This document shows positions 1-9,200 of a stretch of DNA of 64,000 nt, one piece after another. Positions within the stretch are counted from its first letter, which is position 1; each line of letters opens with the position of its first letter. The notes beneath the pieces are model-generated. The model had not been told where the DNA came from. It did no database searches and saw only the letters and a program-made list of their open reading frames with translations. Location: assembly GCA_035315885.1 (NCBI GenBank), contig DATFXM010000111.1, forward strand, positions 14,777 through 78,776. The letters run 5' to 3'. Both the position numbers and the translations under genes were made by a program. Origin of the DNA: DATFXM01 sp035315885. Its GTDB lineage: Bacteria; Acidobacteriota; Blastocatellia; UBA7656.

Positions 1-1
1 A

Positions 2-301
2 ATCACGATCCCGCGTTTGATCTTTCTCGCGTTGGTCGGCGGGTTCGTGGTGTTCACTGTCTCGCAGGGTGGCAAGTTTCTGGCAATAGGTTACTGGTTA
101 TTGACTCTGGCGATTTGCGGGATTCTATTGTTGATCGCGATAGACTACGGCATCACGATGGAGAAAGTAGAGCTGCATCCGGGGCAAGCCCCGGAGCCTC
201 AGGTTCCGGTTCAGAATTCGACTCAGGCGAGGCTCGAGAAGCCCGTTGCCGAGACGAGAGCGAAACGAAAACCAGGTCGTCCGGCCAAGCGCCGGCGTTG
301 A
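2..301 (+). CDS. Small two-helix membrane protein with basic AT-hook-like tail (5' partial)
   Basis: The frame is open to the left edge of the window, so the true start may lie outside; a TTG at 17 is the first possible start inside. Two hydrophobic segments (about residues 1-20 and 25-43 counted from the TTG) are followed by a proline/glutamine-rich linker and a strongly basic tail with KPGRPAKRRR. The GRP core flanked by basic residues resembles an AT-hook, which in known proteins binds the minor groove of AT-rich DNA. Whether a membrane protein uses it that way is inference; it could simply be a cationic cytoplasmic tail. I do not recognise the family. It is followed 36 bp later by corA on the same strand. 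Confidence 0.55.
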   Translation: MTIPRLIFLALVGGFVVFTVSQGGKFLAIGYWLLTLAICGILLLIAIDYGITMEKVELHPGQAPEPQVPVQNSTQARLEKPVAETRAKRKPGRPAKRRR

Positions 302-337
302 CGCAGGTCAGGACTCATTGAAGCGGTTCGGTGATAG

Positions 338-1276
338 ATGGCGGAAGCTGTCGAATCCACAACAACTCTGGCGGGTCTCCGCACCATTTTGGATCAACCC
401 GGTCTGTTGTGGCTGGACCTGGACGACCCACCAAGCGCGGCGCTTGACAAACTGGCAGCGCGCTACGGCTTTCACGAGCTGGCAGTAGAAGATGCCCGCA
501 CCACATTACAACTCGCCAAGATCGACTACTATGACGCATACAGTTTTGTAATCGTCAACAGCACCCACTACAGCGACAAACCGTGTGAGTTGACCCTCCG
601 GGAAATCGACATGTTCATAGGTGCCGACTATGCGGTTACGGTGCACTTCGGGCAAAGCCTGGCGATAAGCGAAATAGAGAAGCGGCTACAATCTAGCGCG
701 CTGAAGTTTTCTAGCCCGGACCAGGTCCTTCACGCAGTCATCGACGTTGTGGTCGATCGCTATCTCCCGACACTGGACAGCATCGGCGATACGATAGACG
801 AAGTGGAGGACGAGTTGCTGCTCCAGCCCACCGCCACGCTGCTACAGACGATTTTCGACTTGAAACGAGGTCTGCTTCAATTCAGGCGCGCGGTCTCATC
901 TCAGCGTGAGCTTTTGAACGTGATAATCAGGGACAACAACCCACTGATCAGTCACGACATGCGAATCTACTTTCGAGACGTATACGACCACGCGGTGCGT
1001 GCGTTGGATCTGGTTGAGACTTACCGTGATTTGTTAACCGGTGGGCTGGATATATATCTGACGCAGATGGCGAATCGAACTAATGACATCGTCAAAGGGC
1101 TGACGATACTGGCGACTATCATGTTGCCGCTGACGCTGGTGACGGGCTACTTCGGGATGAACTTCGAATACATTCCTCTTCTGAAGCATCCCAGCGGAAT
1201 CTGGTACACGACTGGCGGCCTGGTTGCGATTACGGTGTCGATGCTTGGGTATTTCAAATACAAGAAGTGGCTGTAG
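338..1276 (+). CDS. corA: CorA-family divalent metal (Mg2+/Co2+) transporter
   Basis: This is a pentameric inner-membrane channel for magnesium and related divalent cations. The 312-residue length is normal for CorA. The N-terminal two thirds form the soluble funnel domain and are followed by two C-terminal transmembrane helices. The diagnostic GMN signature is seen in YFGMN at residues 273-275, at the end of the first helix, and the chain ends in a basic KYKKWL tail, typical for the family. The ATG at 338 gives the expected N-terminus. The gene converges on the aldo/keto reductase gene, and the 69-bp space between the two stop codons is filled entirely by heptamer repeats. The assignment is firm; the exact metal preference cannot be read from the sequence. 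Confidence 0.95.
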   Translation: MAEAVESTTTLAGLRTILDQPGLLWLDLDDPPSAALDKLAARYGFHELAVEDARTTLQLAKIDYYDAYSFVIVNSTHYSDKPCELTLREIDMFIGADYAVTVHFGQSLAISEIEKRLQSSALKFSSPDQVLHAVIDVVVDRYLPTLDSIGDTIDEVEDELLLQPTATLLQTIFDLKRGLLQFRRAVSSQRELLNVIIRDNNPLISHDMRIYFRDVYDHAVRALDLVETYRDLLTGGLDIYLTQMANRTNDIVKGLTILATIMLPLTLVTGYFGMNFEYIPLLKHPSGIWYTTGGLVAITVSMLGYFKYKKWL

Positions 1277-1345
1277 GGGAGTACTGAGTCCTGAGTGTTG
1301 ATGACAATCAACCATCAACGATCAACACTCAGCACTCAGCACTTC
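1277..1345. repeat. Inverted heptamer arrays between two convergent stop codons
   Basis: From the base after the corA stop, units of exactly 7 bp follow (GGGAGTA, CTGAGTC, CTGAGTG, TTGATGA). The right arm, 1304-1345, reads ACAATCA, ACCATCA, ACGATCA, ACACTCA, GCACTCA, GCACTTC, which is RCNNTCA six times, and it ends on the base before the aldo/keto reductase stop. The two arms are roughly inverted and could fold into a hairpin on either transcript. No T-tract is present, so this is not a canonical terminator. Confidence 0.85.
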
Positions 1346-2320
1346 TTAAGGCATTCGACTGCCGCGCGCCGCCACAAACAGGCTGTACCATTCTTCGCGC
1401 GTCAACTCGACGCGATCAGCTTCACAACTCGAAATTATCCGATCGGGCTTCGTAGTGCCGATTATCGGTTGAACCGGCGTCGGGTGCTTCAACAACCACG
1501 CAAGCGCTATCGCATCCGCACTGGTCCCCTTCTCTTTCGCAATCCTGGCCACAAGTTCAGCTGCAGCTCGCTCGCGTTCATCCGTTAAGCCCGGCACCCC
1601 GGTAAGCCTACCCTGTGCTACCGGAGCCCACGCTTGAACCAGAATCCCCTGAAGCTTGCAGTAGTCAAGTATCCCGCTCGCTGCGGTGTATCGCTCATTC
1701 ACGTGATTAGCCATCACGCCATCATCAATGAGATACGAGTGAAGGATGTTCAACTCGAGCTGATTCACAATCAGAGGCTGTTTCACATATTTTTTCAGCA
1801 ACTCAATTTGTAGCGGCATGTGATTGCTGACGCCGAAGTTGATCACCTTGCCGCTCGCATGAAGCTCGTCAAAAGCTCTCGCCACCTCTTCAGGCTCGCC
1901 AAGCGGATCAGGCCTATGCAAGAGAAGAATATCCAGGCGATCGGTGTTCAATCGCTTGAGACTGCCTTCAACCGAACTCACGAGGTGACCATAACTAAAG
2001 TCGTAGCGCGCGGGGTCTCCCGGATTTGGATCGTCCTTGTGCCAAATTCCGCACTTGGATTGAAGTGTGATGCGATCTCGCAGTGAGGGTAGATCGCGCA
2101 TCGCCTCTCCAAAAATCCGCTCCGAGTTCCCATGCGCGTAGATGTCGGCATGGTCTATCAGAGTTATTCCCTGTTCGCAGGCGGTCGTTATCAGTTTGCC
2201 TACTGCATTCCTCTCAGAATCGGTGAAAACTCGTGTTCCAGGCGAACCGCCGATCTTCATACAGCCATAAGCGATCCGCGATACGACTAAGCCGCTGCCT
2301 GCGATCGTGTACGTGTCCAA
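1346..2320 (-). CDS. Aldo/keto reductase (YdhF-like)
   Basis: This is a cytoplasmic NADPH-dependent oxidoreductase of the TIM-barrel aldo/keto reductase superfamily, which reduces aldehydes and ketones to alcohols. The family tetrad can be placed: Asp56 (in LIDHADIY), Tyr61, Lys89 (in LQSK) and His135 (in LLLHRPDP). The FGVSNH strand and the C-terminal PIIGTTKPDRI cofactor-binding segment are also present. At 324 residues it is full length. The QSKCG and HRPDP segments point towards the E. coli YdhF-type branch. The substrate is unknown. Upstream, on the same strand, lies the DUF1080 protein, with 25 bp between that gene's stop and this start. Confidence 0.9.
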   Translation of the reverse strand: MDTYTIAGSGLVVSRIAYGCMKIGGSPGTRVFTDSERNAVGKLITTACEQGITLIDHADIYAHGNSERIFGEAMRDLPSLRDRITLQSKCGIWHKDDPNPGDPARYDFSYGHLVSSVEGSLKRLNTDRLDILLLHRPDPLGEPEEVARAFDELHASGKVINFGVSNHMPLQIELLKKYVKQPLIVNQLELNILHSYLIDDGVMANHVNERYTAASGILDYCKLQGILVQAWAPVAQGRLTGVPGLTDERERAAAELVARIAKEKGTSADAIALAWLLKHPTPVQPIIGTTKPDRIISSCEADRVELTREEWYSLFVAARGSRMP

Positions 2321-2345
2321 GGTTGTGCCTCGCTTTGCTCGTTTT

Positions 2346-3128
2346 CTACAAACGTCTGATCCAGATGTTCCGGTAACGAACCGGATTCCCGTGATCCTGC
2401 AGCTTGAGCGACGCTTTTGGCCCGTGCGCGATGTAGTACGCCGGCCGGTCGTTCCAGGTGTTGCCGTAGATCTCGACGTTGTTCTGAATGAGCACCCCGT
2501 TTTGCAGCACCGTCACTCGGGCCCGCTCGGTAACTTTTCCTTGTTCGTCGAAGACCGGCGCCTTGAAGATGATGTCATAGCTCTGCCATTCACCGGGTTT
2601 TCGGCAAGCGTTCACCAACGGCGCGTACTGCTTGTACACCGCACCGGCCTGGCCATGGAAGTAAGTCTTGTTCTCATAAGAATCAAGGACCTGAATCTCG
2701 TAGCGTTCCATGAGGAAGACACCGGAATTGCCGCGTCCCTGTCCCTGTCCTTTGACTTCCGAGGGTGTCGCCCATTCTATGTGAAGCTGGCAATCGCCGA
2801 ACTCGTCCTTCGTGGCTACGTCGCCGCTGCCCCCGGCAACTTCCATGTAACCGTCTTTTACTTTCCAACCGGCATCGCCGCCAGTGTTGACGCTTTTCCA
2901 ACGCGAGAGGTTCGTGCCGTCAAACAGGATCACCGCGTCGTATGGCGGATCGCCCGGGTTTTTTCCAGGCGTCACGACCGGAGGTTCATGTTTTGGCGGT
3001 GGGAACGGCCCCACTTCTTGAGTCGTTTGAGTCATGGTCACTCCATAAGCAGTCGCGATGAACAGCATCGCGATTACAATTCTGCCCCAGACATCAAAGG
3101 TAAATCGAGCGGCTGCCTTTCTGATCAT
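2346..3128 (-). CDS. Secreted DUF1080 (3-keto-disaccharide hydrolase-like) protein
   Basis: The 260-residue protein has an N-terminal hydrophobic segment (about 14-30) that reads as a signal peptide or anchor. It is followed by a single DUF1080 domain, marked by VILFDGTNLSRW, DCQLHIEWATP, GNSGVFLMERYEIQVLDS and the closing NPVRYRNIWIRRL. This concanavalin-like jelly-roll family is abundant in Acidobacteriota, Planctomycetes and Verrucomicrobia, and some members hydrolyse 3-keto-glycosides. A role in extracytoplasmic sugar breakdown is likely from the family but no substrate is visible. A GGAGAAG ribosome-binding site precedes the ATG. The next gene downstream is the aldo/keto reductase, so an oxidised-sugar pathway is possible but unproven. 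Confidence 0.85.
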   Translation of the reverse strand: MIRKAAARFTFDVWGRIVIAMLFIATAYGVTMTQTTQEVGPFPPPKHEPPVVTPGKNPGDPPYDAVILFDGTNLSRWKSVNTGGDAGWKVKDGYMEVAGGSGDVATKDEFGDCQLHIEWATPSEVKGQGQGRGNSGVFLMERYEIQVLDSYENKTYFHGQAGAVYKQYAPLVNACRKPGEWQSYDIIFKAPVFDEQGKVTERARVTVLQNGVLIQNNVEIYGNTWNDRPAYYIAHGPKASLKLQDHGNPVRYRNIWIRRL

Positions 3129-3234
3129 TGTTTTTCTTCTCCTGAGGAATTTGTAGACAACGCGGTTGGGCCGGTTGACCGAGGATTTCGGATTCGCATT
3201 ACCTATTGGGCAATCCGGTTGTCGCCCGCACTAG

Positions 3235-3714
3235 TCACTGCATTGCCAGGTCTACCAGTACTGGAAGGTGATCGGATCCGACAGGCGGCCCAGTCCTTCT
3301 GTCGACGACGACGATGTCCTCGGAAACGAGGCAATAGTCGATCGGTATTCTAAGCAAGAGCCCAGCGCCCCACGTATAATGAATCCCTCGCCCGAGAGAG
3401 CTATCCCGCAGACCCGATTCACTGATCAGCCTTCCAAAATAATAAGACCAGGGCGAAGTGTTCAAGTCACCGAGGAGTATTTTTGGCCCTGGCTTAGAGG
3501 GCCCAGACAGAATCGCGACCCGACCAATTGTTCGACGTACAGGATTGTCTTTCATTGCATGGGCATTTCGATTTGAAGGTGGAAAAGGCAGCTTTACAAA
3601 GAAAGGCGTTTTTCGCAAGATACGCCAGCGAGCGTGGTGTTCCGATTCGATGCTGCCGACTAACCGTGAATTGAAAGAGCCAGTGCCAGCTGAATACGCC
3701 ACGGGCCGAAACAA
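3235..3714 (-). pseudogene. Truncated endonuclease/exonuclease/phosphatase family relic
   Basis: Only the C-terminal half of an EEP-superfamily protein is left. It has ILLGDLNTSPWS (metal-binding Asp/Asn), RIPIDYCLVS and VGSDHLPVLVDL (catalytic Asp/His). These match the last third of the common membrane-linked EEP proteins, which normally have about 330 residues with N-terminal helices. The first metal-binding motifs (N and E) and the first catalytic His have no counterpart here. The only start giving this frame is a TTG at 3714, and the first about 40 residues do not resemble the family. Only about 90 bp separate it from the neighbouring gene, so the missing part is deleted rather than frameshifted. 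Probably a decaying gene. Confidence 0.65.
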
Positions 3715-3806
3715 ATGGTTCGGGCGATCCCAGGAGAGCAGCGTTAATAGAATGCGGACACAGTGAATCGCCTCAGGACCAAAGGGGCCTCATCGATCTT
3801 TGGTCG

Positions 3807-6044
3807 CTATAACTTCAGGGAAAGTGCTTCGGCGGTTACTTTTTGGACGTCGCGCTGTATTGCGAGCGCCTGCTCTCCAAGCCACTCCTCTACCTGACTT
3901 TTTGCGGTCACCACGGCCTGAGTCCGGGCGTCGCTCTCGCCCTTCAACAACTGCTCCGACTTCACCAGGCAGGCGTAACCCCTCAGCTTTTGCGAGTCCA
4001 CGCCAAGCAGGAATTGCCCATAGTTGAACCAGTCCATACCCTCGGCCTTCGAGTCACCCGACTGTCGATCCAGTTCAAGCGCCCGCTGATAGTACTGAGC
4101 CGCGAGCGGCGGCTGTGAAGCTGCCGCATACAACTGGGCAAGACCAACGTACGCCGTAGCCGCGACGACCTTCTCATCTGCCTCTTCGGCCAGCGAAACC
4201 GTACGCTTGAAATATTCGGCAGCCGCAGGAAAGTCATTCGTCGCGGCGCAGTTCCTTGCGAGCTTCAGCGTCACATACAGAATGTCTTTCGGCTGAGCAT
4301 CTCCTCCCGACAAATCACCAGCCAAGGCTGTGAGATACCTCTGATAGTATTCGATAGCTTCGTTCCTGCGCGCCGTCTTGTCGTAAACCTCCGCGAGATA
4401 AAGCAGCGGATTTTTCTGCTTGCTATCCGATTCGCAGGCATGCTTGAACGCAGAGATCGCAACCTCCTCGTCGCCAAACCGGTCGGCAAGCAGCCCCAGA
4501 TTCACTTGCGCGTCGGCATCGCCGGACAGATATCGCGTCATCTGTTTGTAGTGCTCGTATGCCTGTTCATACCGCTCACTCTGCAGAAGCAGCCGTGCAA
4601 GCGCGTTCTGTGACTCCGCCTTGTATGGATTCGCCCGCACCGCGCGTTCCCACGCTGCGATCTTCTGGTCCAGCCCCGCGTTTTTCGGAAGGAGGCGCGC
4701 TAGCCTTATGTTGACGGTGGAATCGTACCCGTTCAACGCCGCCGCCTTCGACAGTGATTGACTGTCCTCACTCTTCAGCGAGAATGCAAAGCGCGCCTGA
4801 TCGACACCGGCGAGCGCCAACAATCCACACGCAGCGATGGGCCGCGCAAAGGTCATCAGCTTGCGCGCCACTGCGGGCGATTTGTCTTCAAGCGTTCGCG
4901 TACCCGCGGCAAGTGCGTCGCCGAGCCTGGACTTCGTCTCGATCAGCAACGCTGCGATTTTGCGGTCGCGGAGTTTCCAGATAGCTCCATCAAGCACAAA
5001 GTGATGAATATTCACGAGCGCGGTGAAAATCAGAAAGCTTTCGCCGAAGTCGTGGTGCAAGATACTGCTCGCAAGCCATGGCCCCGGCACAAACAGCGCG
5101 ACTCCACCAATCACCAACGCCGCGTAATAGCGCCAGGGCCGCCAACGCTGCGACGTACCTGCTCCGATCGATTCGCGCCGAGCATAGTAGCTGGTTATCC
5201 AGAGATACTGCGCTGAATGCATCACCGCGAGCACGCCGCTGCTGTAGCGCGTCTGCGGTATCTGTGCTCTGAAGAAGACTCCGACGAGCGCCGGAACAGC
5301 AAACCAGAGCATCTGAGTGCTGAACAACATAACCGAAGGCAAGATCGCGCGGGCACCGGTACGCCCGCCCATTCTTGCAATCGCCCATCCGCCTGAACAA
5401 AGAGAGATCAGAAACAGCGACGGGGCAGCCAATCGAGAAAACCCCTCAGGGATTCCAATCGAGACCAGATACGGGTCCTGCGACCGCCCGGTGTGAAACA
5501 ACAGGAAAATCATCAGGTACGACGCTACGAACGCCGCGTACAGAGCGTACCTTTCGGCGCGCGACGGGCTCGCACCATTGCGCCGCGCAAACATCATCGC
5601 AAGTCCGAAGTTCTGTCCACTGTAGTGCCACGGACTCCACGTTATGTAGACAGTGAACAGCCAGCGAGTCAGGCTGTGAACGGAGAAGGTTGCAATAGCT
5701 ATTGCAGCCATCAACACCGTCAGGTGGAGAGTGAACACTCGATACTTCCTGAACTCATCTCCGGATCTGTAAGCACGATAGACAGTCGCCATGAAATGCG
5801 GATAGTTGACGGCAAGCGCCAGCGCGTAAAAAGCGACCGAGAAGGAATCGTTTGTCTCGGCTCGAAGAAAATATGCGAGCAGCAATAAGGGCGCGGACCA
5901 CGCACCACACCCGGCTAACAGGTCAATTGCCCTCGAGTGGAGCCAACTTGCTTGCGGTGTTTCAGAGACAGACCGTGACGCAGTTGCGGCGCGAGTTCGT
6001 CGTTTTCTGCCCATTCGTGTCAGAGAATGATCACTGCGAAACAA
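3807..6044 (-). CDS. Polytopic membrane protein with C-terminal TPR repeats
   Basis: This 745-residue protein has two halves. Residues about 30-390 hold around ten hydrophobic helices with aromatic/histidine-rich loops (WSPWHYSGQNFGLAMMFARR, and VNIHHFVLDGAIWKLRD near the end of the membrane part). Residues about 420-740 hold at least five TPR-like helical pairs, for example NPYKAESQNALARLLLQSERYEQAYEHYKQM and NPLLYLAEVYDKTARRNEAIEYYQRYL. The conserved HY and HH loops recur in uncharacterised acidobacterial and planctomycete proteins, and I know no function for them. The TPR half probably faces an aqueous compartment and binds partners. Several in-frame ATGs (6044, 6014) could be the start. 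It stands alone on this strand, next to the EEP relic. Confidence 0.6.
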   Translation of the reverse strand: MFRSDHSLTRMGRKRRTRAATASRSVSETPQASWLHSRAIDLLAGCGAWSAPLLLLAYFLRAETNDSFSVAFYALALAVNYPHFMATVYRAYRSGDEFRKYRVFTLHLTVLMAAIAIATFSVHSLTRWLFTVYITWSPWHYSGQNFGLAMMFARRNGASPSRAERYALYAAFVASYLMIFLLFHTGRSQDPYLVSIGIPEGFSRLAAPSLFLISLCSGGWAIARMGGRTGARAILPSVMLFSTQMLWFAVPALVGVFFRAQIPQTRYSSGVLAVMHSAQYLWITSYYARRESIGAGTSQRWRPWRYYAALVIGGVALFVPGPWLASSILHHDFGESFLIFTALVNIHHFVLDGAIWKLRDRKIAALLIETKSRLGDALAAGTRTLEDKSPAVARKLMTFARPIAACGLLALAGVDQARFAFSLKSEDSQSLSKAAALNGYDSTVNIRLARLLPKNAGLDQKIAAWERAVRANPYKAESQNALARLLLQSERYEQAYEHYKQMTRYLSGDADAQVNLGLLADRFGDEEVAISAFKHACESDSKQKNPLLYLAEVYDKTARRNEAIEYYQRYLTALAGDLSGGDAQPKDILYVTLKLARNCAATNDFPAAAEYFKRTVSLAEEADEKVVAATAYVGLAQLYAAASQPPLAAQYYQRALELDRQSGDSKAEGMDWFNYGQFLLGVDSQKLRGYACLVKSEQLLKGESDARTQAVVTAKSQVEEWLGEQALAIQRDVQKVTAEALSLKL

Positions 6045-6238
6045 TGTCGAGGGGCAGGGTTTTGAATGAAGGGCGGGCCCTTAAAGGAAGCCAGATAATA
6101 ACACTTAACTGAGTGGAGTTTAAGAGTTTTTGGGTGGTGCCTCTGAGGGGGTTAGCGAGTGTCTTCCTTGTTGGTCATCAGCGGAATTGAGGTTTCAGTT
6201 GATGACTAAACACCGGGAACAACACTACCCTTCGGCAC

Positions 6239-9200
6239 TCACCGGTTTTCTGGTTTCAATTTCTCTATGATCATCGGGCGCGGCTCTGGTTCACGTCGAT
6301 AAAACACCCGAGGGCGCTGGAGGCTTCTCTTCGAAGGGTCTGCGATGCTCTGCTCGCCGGGAACAAAGACCAGCTTCAAGCCTCGCTCACCCTTCAAGGC
6401 GTCAGCTTGCATGCGCGGTACTCGGTCCACGGCGTAGTCCAGCCACTCGCGCAACACTATGCTGCCGTCCTTTGGCTCTGTATCGGCGGCTCCGTTCTTC
6501 AGACCTTCCTCCACCAGAGCATAGGTCAGGAATCCGTGTCCAAGCTCGGCCGCTTCTAAGGCAGCTTGATACGCTTGAGCGGCCGTCAAAATGTAAATCC
6601 CCTTCTCGTATGCGAGCTGAGCCAGCCCTTTTGAATTCATGGGCCCGCGCCTCTTCTCTTCTGATTCCAGAGCCTGCCCGCTGTTGCATGCGTCGATGAT
6701 CATCACCAGGTCGCCCGCGTCAATCTGCTCAAAAACCGCTTCCATGTCCAGGTCCGAGATGCTATGAGCCAACATCGAATTGAGGCCTTCCGCGTTTAGC
6801 GCATCGATCTGACCCTGATATCCCAGATCGTGGGGCACGAGGTAAAAACGCGAATCCTTTGCAGTCCCGTGGCCCGCAAAGTAGAGGACTACCGCGTCCT
6901 CGGGCTGCGCGGGTTGAATCCGTTGCCATTCGCTCGCAAGCGCCGGCGGAACGTCCACTTGATTGCCGCCCAATCGGTTCAACACTGCCAGGATGTTCGA
7001 CCGAGTTGCATCCTGATCCAGAAGTCGGATCGTTTCAACCTTCGAATAATTGCCAAGCTGTGTTTGCGCCGCCTTCACCGTTTCGCCAAACGCCTTTGCA
7101 TCCGCCACCGCGAACTTGAGGTCATAATTCGAATTCGAATACTGGTTGATCCCGGCGATCACGATGTAAGCCGTTCCCTTGCGCCTGAGCTTTTCATCGC
7201 CATGCACGGCGATCGTGTCGTCGGCACTCTTTATGTTCTCGCGGTTGAATGCGTATGCGGTGATGTCGTTCTCGCCGGCGGTGATAGTGACCGTCTGTTC
7301 AAGAACCGCAGTGTGATTAGCTCCCAGCACGTCGCCACGCCATGCTTTTACAAGCGCTCCGTTTCTGAACAGGCGGATGTCCCTCGCGCCGCTACCTTGC
7401 GGGTGATCCGAATCAGGCGGCGCTTCGGTGATCTCAACTCTCACTCTTATCGTTCGCGAGGCGATTGAACCCGACGCGACGCCTTCTGCCAGACTGAGCT
7501 TGACCACTGGTTGCCGGCGATCGGTTCGACTGATGCTCTGTCGCGCCCTGGGCGGCTTACCGCCGAGCGCTTCGGACAGAAGGCCGGGGTAGTAGAACTC
7601 ATTAAAGAAGAGTTCCACTGGCGCTACGTCGAAGGTGCTTCCGGCGAATCTCCACAGAATGGCCTTCCAGGCCGACGGCGAGCCGTCAAACAGCCCATCG
7701 GGGGTGACAACCAGCCATTCGCCGCCCTCGCTGAATGACAACAGCGTAGCCGCCGCTTGCTCCGAGTTTACCGACCATAACTTTGTAGTCGTGTCGTCGC
7801 TGCCAGTGGCGATCAACTTCCCGTTCGAACTAAACGCAATCGAAGCGATTGGGCCTGAATGACCTTCCAACTTGCGGACTATCCGCCCGCTCTGAACATC
7901 TGTCAGACGAAGCGTCTTGTCGTAACCCCCGGACGCCAGCGTCTTGCCGTCCGGACTGAACCTCACGGCCAGAACATCGGACGAGTTCGAATCGACGGTT
8001 CGGATCAAATCCCCCGTTCTCGAATCCCACAGGTTAACTTTCTTGTCGCGGCTTCCGGATGCCAAAAGCGTCCCATCCGGACTGAAGTCAACGCTCGTGA
8101 CTTCCGATGAGTGCTTGCCGCCAATCCAGAGTTCTTTGCCGCTAGCTGTATCCCAGGTTCTGACGCTTTTGTCATACCCGCCAGAGGCCAACATTTTTCC
8201 ATCCGGGGAAAACGCAACGGCACTCACAAGGCTGAAGTGCCCCACGAGAGTACGCAGCAGACGGCCGCTCTTGAGATCCCAAAGACCTACCGTCTTATCC
8301 ATACTTCCCGACGCCATAAGCGAGCCATCGGGACTGAACGCCACCGACGCAACATCGGCAGCGTGACCGGCCAACGTTTTGACCAGCCTTGCGGTCGCGG
8401 TGTCCCAGAGTCTGATCGTCTTGTCAGAGCATGCTCCGGCCAGAAGGCTTCCACTCGGACTGAATGCTACTGCATTGACTTGAGTCTTGCCTGCATCGAG
8501 ACTCTCTGCTGGTCCGCCTGAGGTTGCGTCCCACAGATTGATCCTGTTCTTTGTCGCGGAGGCGATGGTCCTGCCGTCGGGACTGAACGCCACCGACTTC
8601 ACGGCGGAGAACCGGCCGTCCAGATTGCGAAGCCATTTGCCTGACTTGCTGGCCCAGACATCAACGGTCGTCCAGCTTCCGGCGACCACCGTGCTCCCGT
8701 CTGGACTCAACGCGACGCTGGATATAGGAGCTCTTGCACCCTCCAACATGCCGGCAAGTCTTCCGGATTTTGTATCCCAGATTCTGACGGTACGGTCGGC
8801 ACTTCCCGAGTAAAGCGTTGCGCTGTCTTTGCTGAACACAATCGAAGTTACCGTAGCGGTGTGACCCTTCAGCGTTGAGACTGCACTGCCGCTTGCGGCG
8901 TCCCACAACTTGACCTCTGCATCATCACCGGCTGAAGCCAGGAGTCTTCCGTCCGGGCTAAAAGCAACTGCGCGCGCGGCGGTACCGTGTGCCTGAACGC
9001 GCTGGAGTTCAGATCCGTCGGCTACCCGCCACAGCCGTACGCTGCCATCGCCACCGGCAGAAGCGAGGCAGTTTCCGTCGGAGCTAAAGGCGAGCGACCG
9101 GACGGCGGTCGCGAGACCTTCAATGGTCAAGATCACTTCGCCGGTGGAAGGATCCCAGAGGTTAATCGTCTCATCACGACTTCCGGAAGCGAGAGTACGG

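Noticed and set aside
2307..3353. Long plus-strand ORF (348 codons) opposite the DUF1080 gene
   Set aside because: It is antisense to a well-supported secreted protein, has no family motif and no ribosome-binding site.
6150..6238. Terminator after the WD40-caspase gene
   Set aside because: A GTCATCA/TGATGAC pairing exists but the loop is about 19 nt and no T-tract follows on the needed strand.
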